Assembly: GCF_000315625.1 (NCBI RefSeq)
Contig: NW_005434489.1
Span: 46,602-82,665, forward strand
DNA length: 36,064 nucleotides
Direction of reading: 5' to 3'
DNA from: Guillardia theta CCMP2712
Taxonomy: Eukaryota; Cryptophyceae; Pyrenomonadales; Geminigeraceae
A model generated the notes under the pieces. That model was not told the origin of the DNA, searched no databases, and worked only from the letters and a program-made list of their open reading frames with translations. Position 1 is the stretch's first letter; every line of letters begins with the position of its first letter. A program made the translations under genes and the position numbers. This document shows positions 1-9,074 of this stretch, one piece after another.

Positions 1-46
1 TTGCGATCCACTCGGCCTTCGGGTATGACGTCAGCACGTCGCTCCT

Positions 47-1147
47 TCAGCTGGTTCGAAGCACCATGCTTGAAGGGTCCAGCTCTCCAGCAAAGTTCGC
101 CTCCCACTCAGCACTCGACAACCTCCTGGAGGGAAGGTGAGGGGCGAACGGGAGAGGCTCTGACAGCGCTGACTTGGTGTACACTGCGATCTTGGAGGAC
201 AGAACTATCATGTCTTGCATCTCCGACTGCCGTATCAACTTCAGTCGTGCGTCCTGGAGAGACCTTTCAGCTGGGACCTTGCTGAGCTGATTTCCTCCCT
301 TGTCCTTGTCCTGCGGTCCTTCAGTCGCAGACTGAGCCTCGCTCCCTCCCTCTCACCTCGTCCTTGAATACGTACTTGAGAAGCTCGCACCTGTCCTCCG
401 ATCGTGCAAACAGCAGCGCCCACACGAGGCTGACCTGAGGGAGGAGGTGAGAACAGGAGGTGAGAACATGAGAGCTGCAGCTGGCTGCTCTACAAGCTCG
501 TCGTCGTCCATGTGAGGCGGTCGAGTAGCCGCGCTGTCCTGATCCACCTCGGAGTTCCGGCCAGACGACTCCTGTCGTGAAGTGATGAGAAAGGGAGAAG
601 ATAGGAAGAGAGCGAAGCGGAATGAGGGAGAGAGGACGGCGAGGAAGGAGAGTGAAGGAAGAGGGGGGGGAGAGAGAGAGGACGGAGAGGACGGAGAGGA
701 CGGAGAGGAGGAAGAGAGGATTGGTGCAAGCAAAGGAGGGATGACCAGGGAGCGGGAATCTGCGGCGATGCTCTTTGCGAGCTGAAGCAGTCTCCTCGCG
801 ATGACTTCTGCTCTCTTTGATGGTACCGGGAGCTCGTCCAGTCCCAGCAGCTTGCGCAAGCCATCGTCTGCCAGGAGCTGAGCCGCGTTCAGAGGGCAGG
901 AGGGCTCACAGCACAGGGACGGCCCTGCAAAGGCGCGGACAGCCTCGTACTCGTTCTGACTGAAGGCTGAGGAGGAAAAGGTCACGCGTGTGACGTGCGT
1001 GACGTGTGTCTGTCTCGCGCGTCTACCTGCTCTGATGAACTGAGGAGGAAGAGTTCTGATCCTGGGGATGCCTGCGAGGATCAGGTGGAGGGCGAGGGGA
1101 GCGGGAGAAGGAGGTACCTGCGCTCCTCTCACTACTGTATTCCACCC
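47..1147 (-). CDS. Unrecognised multi-exon protein, 5' end unresolved
   Basis: I do not recognise the product. Seven exons on the minus strand fit GT-AG introns with continuous phase: about 1118-1147, 1027-1071, 746-966, 494-571, 357-434 and 47-286, with the stop codon (TGA) at 47-49. Introns are 46, 60, 174, 59 and 70 nt. Visible segments include SQNEYEAVRAFAG, a leucine-rich helical stretch around LRKLLGLDELPVPSKRAEV, an acidic MDDDEL, a hydrophobic SLVWALLFARSEDRCELLKY and a terminal region starting SKVPAERSLQDARLKLIRQ. No signal peptide or catalytic motif is evident. The first exon is uncertain: the frame entering 1118-1147 meets a stop shortly upstream, so at least one more exon or an acceptor near 1147 is needed. 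The 3' end could also continue past the window edge through another intron. The exon-intron pattern is strong evidence of a real gene; its function is unknown. Confidence 0.6.
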
Positions 1148-1189
1148 TGTGACTTGATCAGTCCAAACAAGACTGCAGAAGCTCCTCAC

Positions 1190-1525
1190 CCCCCGCTAGA
1201 TGTTTTGCGCTTCGATGATTCCTGAACAAGACTATCAGCACTTGTCAATTCAGTCATCCTACAATCCTCCGATTCAAGGCAGGATTTGATATACTTTCCC
1301 ACGGCAGAGTATCTTCCATCTTTTTGCATCTCATGACCCATAATCCTGATAATTTCCATCCTCTCCTCTCCTCCTCACCTCCCTTCCTTACAATCCTTCT
1401 TTTCTCTCGTCTCCCTTAAACTCCTCTTCTCCCCCCTCCTCCTATCTTCGCCTTTCCTCCTGCCCTTCTCTTCCTCCTCCTCCTCCTCCTCCTTCCTTCC
1501 TTCCTTCCATCCTTCCTCCTTCCTC
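1190..1525. other. Gene-free stretch, pyrimidine-rich
   Basis: No exon could be supported here. From about 1375 the plus strand is almost purely C/T (CCTCCT and CCTTCCTT runs) up to the assembly gap. It is likely low-complexity DNA flanking the satellite on the other side of the gap. Confidence 0.6.
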
Positions 1526-1625
1526 NNNNNNNNNNNNNNNNNNNNNNNNNNNNNNNNNNNNNNNNNNNNNNNNNNNNNNNNNNNNNNNNNNNNNNNNNNN
1601 NNNNNNNNNNNNNNNNNNNNNNNNN
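1526..1625. other. Assembly gap (100 N)
   Basis: Exactly 100 consecutive N, which is a conventional placeholder length, so the true distance is unknown. The gap sits between a pyrimidine tract and a pentamer satellite, consistent with assembly failure in repeats. Confidence 0.99.
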
Positions 1626-1637
1626 GGAGATGAATCA

Positions 1638-1990
1638 GGCATGGCAAGGCAGAGCAGGGCAGGGCAGGGCAGGGCAGGGCAGGGCAGAGCAGCGCAGCGC
1701 AGGGCAGAGCAGGGAAGAGCAGAGCAGAGCAGAGCAGGGCAGAGCAGAGCAGCGCAGGGCAGAGCAGGGAGAGCGAGCAGAGCAGAGCAGGGCAGAGCAG
1801 AGCAGCGCAGGGCAGAGCAGCGCAGAGCAGAGCAGAGCAGGGCAGAGCAGAGCAGGGGGAGCAGAGCAGGGCAGCACAGGACAGAGCAGGGCAGGGCAGA
1901 GCAGGGCAGGGCAGAGCAGAGCAGGGCAGGGCAGCACAGCGCAGAGCAGCGCAGAGCAGAGCAGGGAAGAGCAGAACAGCACAGCGCAGT
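1638..1990. repeat. Pentamer satellite (AGGGC/AGAGC/AGCGC)n
   Basis: About 350 bp of nearly uninterrupted 5-bp units of the form AGNGC, with N mostly G, A or C and occasional slips such as AGGGAAG. The unit contains no stop codon in several frames, so long open frames exist on both strands. They encode only Cys/Ala/Leu/Pro or Gln/Ser/Arg/Ala/Gly repeats and are artefacts of composition. Because it abuts the N gap, the true array may be longer. Confidence 0.95.
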
Positions 1991-2140
1991 GGAAGAGTAC
2001 CATTGACACTCGGTGTGCGCTGCAGCATTGGACTTGTAGTGAGTGACGTTGGACGTGTCGTCTGGGGTGACCGGGCGAATCTCTCCCTGTGGTTTCATCG
2101 TCGTCTGGTAAAGGATAAGGATCAGTTGCGTTGTAGAGTA

Positions 2141-3226
2141 ATGGTCGCTCAGGGACGCAGAGACAGCAAGGGGACGAGGAGTATCGGAGGGCTGACGGCA
2201 GTCTGTCCTTGTAGAGAGAGGCCCTCGGCTGAGCTCTTGTGATGCCTTCCTTCAGTTCTCCTCAAGCTCGTCGTGTCCTTGTGTCTGGTTGTAGGTCTGC
2301 GGCATGTGATGACGCCGGGGGATCTGTCGGGCCAGAAGGCAGAGAAGAGGCAGGCGTTGCTCTCCTCTCTTCCTTTACCACCCTTCTCCTTCCTCTCCTC
2401 TCCTTCTCGCTCTTCTCATCAAACGCGTTACAGGAGCGAGCAAGCACAACGCGAGAATCTGCTTCACAATCTCCGCCACGTCAGTTGCTGCATGGAGCCT
2501 GCTCTGTGTTGAGCGAGCGACAGGACGTGTGGGTGCGGCTAGGTAGCAGCTCCGTTCATGGCGTCGGAGTGTTTGCCTTGAGAGATATACCTGAGGTGAC
2601 GAGAGCTTGAAGGTGCTGTCTAGATGACGTCAGGGTTTAGGGAACCGATCCCTTCCTCTCTGCTGGTAGAAGTTCATGTCAGGAAGGGGAGGACGAGGCT
2701 GTTGCGATCCCAGAAGGAACTCTTGCCTCTCTTCACCCAGGCATGTCGTCACCATACCGTCTGCTCTCGTCTAACCTGGGGGGCAGCGGTGAGATCGCAT
2801 GTGACCAGCTTCTTCAACAAGCACATCTGCAGTCTCCAGCACAGTCATTGCCATGATCTCATCGGCGATCTCGGAGGGACGGAGATGTCTGTGTGAGCTG
2901 TCCGCTCCTCCTTGCGTCGTCAGCTGACGAGCCTCAGGTACTCGGTGATCGCCGATGGTCCAAACAAGATGGATGTCTCTTTCTACATTAACCACTCCAG
3001 GCGGAGTGCAAACCTTGCTCCCTTCTTACCAGCAGGATGCACGTGAGAAAGCTAGACATTGCTGTATTCTGTGGATTGCGATGCGAATGATATCTGCCGC
3101 GATGAGGAACTGAAGGGATGGCTCAGGTGGTTCAGGTTCAAGACGACGAGGATGGTGCGGGAAGGAGAAGAGCTGTTCTTCGACTACCACGAGTTGGGCC
3201 AGGACGTGAGCTCGTTGAAAGATTAG
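2141..3226 (+). CDS. Small SET-domain protein (putative protein-lysine methyltransferase)
   Basis: Eight exons give a 205-aa protein in one phase-consistent frame: 2141-2210, 2295-2355, 2434-2479, 2524-2595, 2683-2788, 2833-2890, 2938-3042 and 3127-3226. Introns are 44-87 nt. The SET domain is recognisable in order: an N-flank SSSVHGVGVFALRDIPE around residues 68-84, the cofactor/active-site motif NHSRRSAN at about 156-163, and the C-terminal REGEELFFDYHE at about 184-195, equivalent to the family's GEEL-x-x-DY with the catalytic Tyr. SET enzymes transfer methyl from S-adenosylmethionine to lysine. No pre-SET cysteine cluster, post-SET cysteines or other domain is visible, so substrate cannot be inferred. 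The chosen Met at 2141 is the first in the open frame, but the frame is open upstream to about 2003, so extra 5' exons beyond the satellite are possible. Confidence 0.8.
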
Positions 3227-3477
3227 TCTCGGAAATGTGAATATTTGAAATGACAACTATCAGATTAAAATATAGTTTATGATTGTTAAGATTAGGATAA
3301 AACTGTCAGGTCTTAAGAATATCCACCCGCGCTCCTTGCCGACGTGAAGATATTCACGTTTACATCAACGCGAGAAAGCAGCGTCGAGTTTCAGCAAGTG
3401 AGCAGCGAGACTGACAGTTCGCCATCACAACAGGATAAGAGAATCTGAAAGGAGAGGTGAAGAGAGGCAGCAGCAGC

Positions 3478-4578
3478 TCAGTCCCTCCTCTTCTTCTTCT
3501 TCTTCCTGCAGGCACCTCTCAGCTCTGGTGACCATGAAGCTCGACAGGTTGGTACCTTCCAAACTCATCGTACTCTTCATCCGAGTCATCTCTCCTCGCT
3601 TTGCTCGCGATCTCCTGCCTCTCGTAGTGTCCTACACTCCCGTCAGGACACAGCTAGCAACTCTTTCTCCAGCCCCACCTCCTGCTCGACCCTCACGTTT
3701 CTCCTCCGAGCCGCCTGGCTTCCTCATCCCGCAGATGTTGCAGGTGTCTCGTCGCGCCCAGTTGAGGTTCATGCACATGGTGCAATGCCAGTCGCCATCT
3801 TTAGGCGCCGGCATCTTCCCTCTCGGCTCTTCGGGGTTGACTTGCTTCATTCCTCGTCCTTTGGAAGGCATGGGGCCGGCAGAGGCTGGCCGCTGCGTTT
3901 GCACGGAGTGAGTAGGAAAGCGATGATCACGCAGATGATGAGGAGGAGGAGGAAGGGGGGAGGCTGGGAGGAGGGGGGGGCGAAGGGGTCAACGCACCGG
4001 GGTTCCACAACGGTTGCACTCCGATCTTCTAGCGAAGTTCATGTTGGTGCAACTGTGAAAAGCAGAGGCACCACCATCACTCCGAGCATTGTGCAACATC
4101 CCAACTCATTCGCGCAGACTCATGACTGTTTCACAAGACAAGGTACGAGGGTTTGCATAGAAGCCAAGGACACACACAATCATTACTTGGGATTCGGGCA
4201 TGGCCAATCGCCGTCTGAGAACACGTATCCCCTGCCACTTCCTCTTCCCCGGCCCCCGCCTGCAGACGAGTCAGTGTGTCCGTCCGAACCTGAGCCGTCT
4301 CGGCCGTCGGGGTATGCAGCTGCTCCATCGCTGTAGCCCGAAGATTTTGAGTCAGGGTAAGATCCTCCCCCTCCCCGGCCACGGCCTCGTCCACTGCTGC
4401 CTTCCGGATAGATGCCGACTCGATCGGGAAAACTCTTTCCTCTCCCCCTCCTTTTGCGCTCATGTCAGGAGCAGGACTCTGCAGTGCTTCCCGCTGCTCA
4501 CCCGTATCCACCTTGTTCCGACGGGTGTTCAGGATAGCGGCTGGGACCGGTTGGATATCCTGTGGGATAGTCCGCCAT
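3478..4578 (-). CDS. ZRANB2-like RNA-binding protein with two RanBP2-type zinc fingers
   Basis: Six exons: 4502-4578 (ATG at 4578), about 4187-4432, 3998-4052, 3697-3892, 3556-3631 and 3478-3505 (stop at 3478-3480), giving about 225 aa. The N-terminus is Tyr/Pro/Gly/Ser rich with GRGRGRGGGG and GRGRGSGRG boxes. Finger 1 (about 102-123) has zinc ligands C104, C109, C120 and C123 and the N-F-A-R-R core split between two exons. Finger 2 (about 161-180) is DWHCTMCMNLNWARRDTCNIC with C163, C166, C177 and C180. The tail EEYDEFGRKKKKKRRD closely resembles the human ZRANB2 segment EYDEFGRKKKK. Such fingers bind single-stranded GGU-type RNA, and ZRANB2 acts in nuclear splicing. The family's long RS tail is absent and the N-terminal RGG/Tyr-rich region recalls FET proteins. 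The acceptor of exon 2 is the one ambiguous border, with several AGs in the same phase. Confidence 0.88.
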
Positions 4579-5140
4579 GGATGTAGACTAGGAAAGTAAT
4601 CATCAGAATGCAGGCGGGGTTCGTACCAAGTTCTATGGTCAATCCTTGACGAGCACTATCTCGTTTTCATATAGACAAGCAATGAGCAGCATTCTGATCT
4701 CAATGCTTACAACGACTTGTCCTTGCTGCATATCATCTCCTCGCCCCTAAAGGTCTTTTGAACGTTTCTCTGATCCTGCCTCTACTTTGCGATCGATATC
4801 TACTCTTGCTTCACAGCCTCCTGCCATCATACCTCTCTTCCCCGCTATTTCTCCCCATTCCTCTCCATTCTGTCCCCTCCTCTCTTGTCCCACAGCTTTC
4901 CCGCTACAAAATCTCCTCTCCTTCTCCTTCTGATCACTCCCTTCATCTCTTGATCTCTTGATCTCTTGATTTCTACATCTCTTCATCTCTTCATCTCTTC
5001 ATCCCTTTCCATGGCTTCTTCGCTCCATTCCCCGCTCTCATTGTTTTTTTCTACTTCCTCGCCTCGCGTTCACAGCACCACCCCATGAAATGTACCCCTT
5101 CATTTTCCCTCATGAGTACCGGTCACCTTGTCGAAATCCC
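4579..5140. other. Gene-free stretch with pyrimidine-rich and short tandem sequences
   Basis: No exon could be supported. The region upstream of the ZRANB2-like gene contains C/T-rich DNA (4740-5030), including short direct repeats of ATCTCTTG and CATCTCTT at about 4945-5000. Confidence 0.5.
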
Positions 5141-5560
5141 CAACCCCGGGCCCGGGCCCGGGCCCCGTGACCCGGTGACCGGCGCCAATCATTGGCCGCC
5201 GCAGTGAGTGCTGCCGCTCACTGGCACCGTTGCGGCACACTGGCTCCGAACTCCCCGGTCAGTACCGTAGTAGCCCCGCCATGATGCCCGGAGGGGAGAA
5301 ACTTCGGGCAAGTTCCGCTTTCGGATCCGCCCCCTCCGCGGCAACCCCCCGGGCCCGGGCCATTGACTCAAGTTGACATCGGAAGTGGCCGGGCCGGGCG
5401 AGTCCGACGGTCCGATTCAAGATTGAATGGACTCGAAAACTTATTTTGAGCCCGCCTCATCGGGTCTGTTCACCGGCTGGTGTGACTGCGCGCAGGAGCC
5501 GTACACCCACCTCATGTACTAGAAAACCCAGTCAGAGGTAGGGGTCATAGTCATCACCCC
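5141..5560. other. GC-rich island of unknown nature
   Basis: About 400 bp differ sharply from both flanks: high GC, many CpG, palindromic GGGCCC repeats at 5147-5165 and 5348-5360, and a GGTGACC-type palindrome. Open frames are short (60 codons or fewer) and carry no recognisable motif. I see no rRNA or tRNA signature that I could defend. Confidence 0.45.
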
Positions 5561-5691
5561 CCCACCAAACCAAAAAAAGATCCTCCGCATTTCCTGCATC
5601 CACAAACTCTTGGATTCCCGCCAGAAATCATACCATGCTGTGTACGAGGGTTCTCCTGCTCCTGCTGCTCCTCCTGCTCCTCCTCCTCTTC

Positions 5692-5930
5692 TTTCCCCTG
5701 CTCACCATCCCTACCGCCTTGATCGCCTTCGCGGTGCCTCCTCCTCCTCCTCTTTCCCCTGCTCACCATCCCTACCGCCTTGATCGCCTTCGCGGTGCCT
5801 CCTCCTCCTCCTCTTTCCCCTGCTCACCATCCCTACCGCCTTGATCGCCTTCGCGGTGCCTCCTCCTCCTCCTCTTTCCCCTGCTCACCATCCCTACCGC
5901 CTTGATCGCGCCTTCGAGGTGCTCGAGCAG
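5692..5930. repeat. 61-bp tandem repeat, about 3.9 copies
   Basis: Units begin TTTCCCCTGCTCACC at 5692, 5753, 5814 and 5875, so the period is exactly 61 bp. Each unit is a CTCACCATCCCTACCGCC... segment plus a (CCT)n run. The first three are essentially identical and the fourth diverges after about 35 bp. Since 61 is not a multiple of 3, reading through the array changes frame in each copy. An ATG at 5635 opens a leucine-rich, signal-peptide-like frame that runs into the array and stops at 5844. Confidence 0.93.
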
Positions 5931-5952
5931 CATCCAGGTTAAGTCTGTCCAG

Positions 5953-6666
5953 CGAACAGCAGCTTACTTGCAAAACATATCGTCAGAGCAAGAGAAATCT
6001 TGCCAAGAAATAACAAGCAAAGTGAGAAGGTACTTGGTATTGCTCGGGAACTACGGAAATGTGAGATGGAGATGGAGAAGCTGAGGAATGACAAGGACAT
6101 GAAGATGAGAAGACTTGAGAAGAAGTTGCTGAGGATGAGAGGGATAAGGAAAAACGGGTCGTCAACTGCTACAGGCAGGAGCTATCTTTCCTCACCCAAC
6201 GATGAATGTCTTTTCTACGAGCGCCTGTTGCTGACGGATCTACTACCGCAGACAAGTGCCAGAGTGCTTGTTCAGAAAAGCAACCTACATGATCCGTGAG
6301 AGTCAGGACAAGCAGATCCGATCATTGGTGGAGAAATTACCTGCAAACCATGCTAGACGTATCAACGCAGGAAATCCCCCAATGACTTTCATGAATCGAG
6401 TCCTCGTCAATTACAACCACTTAAGACGGGCAATTTTCAAAGAGATTGGGATCTCGTCAAATCTGATGATGCCTCGGTACGAGAATGGAAGTCAGTCGTC
6501 AGCTTTTGCGTATCTCAGTGACAACGTACATTATTCACAGCTGAGAGGACTCCCACAACTGTTTGTCTGCGAAGGATCACAAGCTGTGAATCAGGATAAT
6601 GCAAAATTCTTCAAAGAGTACGGAGAGGCTTTGAACAAGGATATTGCTTACTATCATGAACCGTAA
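5953..6666 (+). pseudogene. Damaged paralog (copy 1) of the 7773-8658 gene
   Basis: This is homologous to the intact minus-strand gene at 7773-8658. Exon-1-like sequence (5953-6201) aligns end to end with the copy-2 coiled coil: RELRKCEMEMEKL here versus AMEIRRCEMELEKL there. Two lesions are visible. A net 7-nt deletion near 6135 shifts the frame between KLLRM and RDKEKRVV. The splice donor that is GGTGAATG in copy 2 reads GATGAATG here, so the GT at 6202-6203 is AT. Exon-2-like sequence (6252-6666), beginning after a conserved CCGCAG acceptor, is intact for 137 codons and diverged: shared features include PECLF/LECLL, LRRAIFKEIGI/LRRAVLGEIGI and LFVCE/VFVCK. The intact second exon could mean recent death or rescue by alternative splicing. 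A signal peptide is not joined in frame, although a leucine-rich frame lies upstream at 5635. Confidence 0.7.
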
Positions 6667-7194
6667 GGACGTCAGACTCAGGTTCTCAGGCTGTGGAAAA
6701 GATATGCCTGGGGACTTCTTCGACAAACCGAGCAAAATGATCGAGTGTCAAGAGTCCTAGGAAAACTTTCGGAACGAAAGGGCAGAATCAACCTTGTCTT
6801 TGCAGTCTCGGATTACTACTAGTGACTCTGATCTCGGCTTACGGAAGTATGATAAGAGAAGCTGGAGGCATGTTGCATCTCAATGATTTCTTTCTGAATG
6901 AAATTAGTTTCCCATGCTCTGACACATCCTACTATCTCCAAATGAAGAGGTTGCTTGTATGCAAACAAGCACGCACCGAATCATTGTTATCAGTTAGCCC
7001 AAACGTTTACGTGACTTGTAGTCCTGATCTGTGTCCCCCAACACATGATTCTCGCTTTTTCACATAGAGCTGCACTTGCGAATGTTTAGGAACGCTGATT
7101 CATACTTTGTTTACTACCTACAAACGACAATACGGCCACTGTCATATGCACTTGCGAACGGGTACTGTCATCTTTTCCCTACCGTACAAATCTT
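6667..7194. other. No supported gene; possible faint paralog relic
   Basis: No intron-exon structure is convincing. A short stretch at about 6950-6985 encodes RLLVCKQART, reminiscent of REVFVCKQACRE in the intact paralog, but the surrounding frame does not align well. Confidence 0.35.
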
Positions 7195-7509
7195 TCAAAC
7201 GTGGCAAAAGACAATCCGTTGACGTGCTTGTCGTCTACACAAGACAAGCACGGAGCATCTGTGATCGATGTGCACAACCACCTTAGAAAGAGTGGACTGG
7301 GACTCGAACTTCAACTCGACCTTATCCAACATCTTCTGCAAAGTATTCAAGTACATCCCACTGAACAATGCTTCATCAAGCTCAAGAATACTGAACAGTA
7401 TTGACCATTGGGTGTTGACAGAGCCCTCAATGATTGATATTGATCGATCTAGCCAGGCTTTTGCAGCTTTCAACATCATTTCATTAATTCTACCTAAAAC
7501 GGTAGACAT
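7195..7509 (-). CDS. Unrecognised 104-codon open frame (uncertain)
   Basis: An ATG at 7509 opens a frame to a stop at 7195-7197. The sequence has protein-like composition: MSTVLGRINEMMLKAAKAW, SILFSILELDEALFSG, LQKMLDKVELKF. No domain is recognised. It lies directly downstream of the intact paralog on the same strand. A weakly similar, stop-interrupted minus-strand reading occurs at about 9480-9600 (AIELCFKGYL, DKMKFEL), which could mean both are relics of a dispersed element. No splice structure supports or refutes it. Confidence 0.3.
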   Translation of the reverse strand: MSTVLGRINEMMLKAAKAWLDRSISIIEGSVNTQWSILFSILELDEALFSGMYLNTLQKMLDKVELKFESQSTLSKVVVHIDHRCSVLVLCRRQARQRIVFCHV

Positions 7510-7595
7510 ATTCAAACCTAAGGTCAAGGTCAAGGTTAGGTAAGCCCAATACCCCCCCTCATCAAGTCATGCTGAATCTGATGCTAAAAATGCCG

Positions 7596-7907
7596 AATGA
7601 AAGTAGCCTCGCCCTCGCATCACAATGTTTCTGCCAGCATCCCCTCAGAAGTAGACCGTCCTCTACCCCTCCTGGCACTCCTGCCCGGCACGTCAACCGT
7701 CTTCATCACGGTCAAGCAGTAGCCTCGCCCTCGCATCACACTCTGCCGGTCCCAAGTCTCCGAGCCCCCGTATCACTCGTCAGTCTCGTCCTTCTGCTGC
7801 TCGGCACCGCTCATGACAGCCTCCGCTTGCTTCAAGGCCCTGTAGCTGCCGACATCGTGCACCGAGTACAAGACCAAGCTCGTATCATACGCCCGCCCTA
7901 CCTCCCG
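7596..7907 (+). repeat. Arm A of a 312-bp inverted duplication
   Basis: Reverse-complementary to 9075-9386 over the full 312 bp with only four mismatches seen by eye (one at an ACG/GCG site near 7690 and three clustered near 7803-7812). The arm covers the last 45 codons and the 3' flank of the intact paralog. An internal direct repeat of GTAGCCTCGCCCTCGCATCA lies at about 7602 and 7721 and is present in both arms. Confidence 0.95.
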
Positions 7908-8658
7908 GAAGAACCTGATCTCTTCCCTGCATGCTTGTTTGCATACAAACACTTCCCTCCTCCCCGCTGATGCACGGTAATGCTTCACATACTCCAGCAC
8001 AGGTCCATGCACATGCTCGGAGCCGCGGAGCTGAGGCATGACGACATCTTCGGGTATGCCGATCTCCCCCAACACGGCCCGTCGAAGCTCTTCGTTGTTG
8101 ACGAGATGCTGGTACATCACAACCAGGGATAGCATCCCCTCCCGCATCTCCTTCACTTCCTTCGCAGGTAATGCCTCCAGCACAGACTTGATCTCCTTCT
8201 TCCTGCTCGCCGCCATGTCAACGGCTTCGCTCAACAGACACTCCAGCACATTTCTGCGGCAGTAGATCCGTCAGCAGGAGGCGCTCGTAGACTTGAAAAG
8301 ACATTCACCTTTGGGTGGCGGAGGATAGCCGCCACCTGTAGTAGTTAACGACCCGTTTTTCCTTGTCCCACTGATGCCTCATCTTCAGCAACTTCTTCTC
8401 AAGCCTCCTCCTCTTCATGTCCTTCTCATGCTTCAGCTTCTCCAGCTCCATCTCACATCTCCGTATCTCCATCGCGACAATACAGACGTCCTCGTCCACG
8501 GCATCAGTTTGCAGCACCTTCTGTGCTCGGCGGAGGCATCTCATCGATCGGTCTCTTGCACTTGCAGCTGCCTCTGAAGCTTCGCTCAGACAGGCAGGCC
8601 CGTCCAAGGTCGTGGCGACGGCGACCAGGGGCACAAGCAAGGCAACCAGTTTCCGCAT
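7773..8658 (-). CDS. Secreted or endomembrane coiled-coil protein of unknown family (copy 2, intact)
   Basis: Two exons, 8309-8658 (ATG at 8658) and 7773-8253 (stop at 7773-7775), are separated by a 55-nt intron with donor GTGAAT and acceptor CCGCAG. They encode 276 aa. The N-terminus MRKLVALLVPLVAVATTLDG followed by PACLSEA looks like a cleavable signal peptide. Residues about 50-105 form a highly charged helix (RRCEMELEKLKHEKDMKRRR, then LEKKLLKMRHQWDKEKR). Exon 2 is mostly helical with a central block, about 170-215, containing ELRRAVLGEIGIPEDVVMPQ and the short cysteine motif VFVCKQAC. The C-terminus is acidic. I recognise no characterised domain. A damaged paralog lies at 5953-6666 and a fragment of its 3' end at 9075-9209, so this is a locally amplified, possibly lineage-specific family. 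Confidence 0.75.
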
Positions 8659-9074
8659 GGCGCGAGTACCCCACCCTCACTGTTGGTCCTGAGCCCTACC
8701 AGCCGACAGGGTAGCTGACAGGGTAGTGGATGGTCAATACTGAAAAGAAACCGGCAGCTTCTCCCCAAGTTTGTGGCATGCTTGGCATGTTTCGGTCTTT
8801 CCCACTTTCGTCTTGCCCACAGTGAAGGGAGCTTGTGGTTCACCCCTCAAGGGCCTCATTTGTCCTTTGCTCGTCATGCCCGGTCAATCGGATCCCTGCA
8901 AGGTATCTCACAGTGTATGTGCACAAGATGTGTAAACCTGTTCAATCAACAGAAGACCTGTGAATGATTGAGCAGATGCAGACGCAAGGAGCGAACTAGA
9001 AGCTTCACTGCTCGAAAACGACAGGTTGAAGGGATCGGAACAAAGGACTCCGGATTGAATACAGTCGGATCCTA
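8659..9074. other. Spacer between the inverted paralog copies; no gene seen
   Basis: This is the presumed 5' flank of the intact paralog (ATG at 8658, minus strand). No exon structure was found on either strand and I cannot point to a specific promoter element. Confidence 0.4.

Noticed and set aside
1375-2098. Several long overlapping open frames on both strands across the gap and pentamer satellite (120-218 codons)
   Set aside because: They consist of Cys/Ala/Leu/Pro or Gln/Ser/Arg repeats forced by the 5-bp unit, include the N gap, and occur in most frames. No splice sites or conserved residues.
6822-7067. 81-codon plus-strand frame containing VCKQA, as in the intact paralog
   Set aside because: Only five identical residues in a row align; the rest does not match, so a fourth family copy cannot be claimed.
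7569-7970. 133-codon plus-strand frame, also present as a minus-strand frame at 9072-9392
   Set aside because: It is antisense to the coding end of the intact paralog, and its second occurrence is explained by the inverted duplication, not by conservation as a protein.
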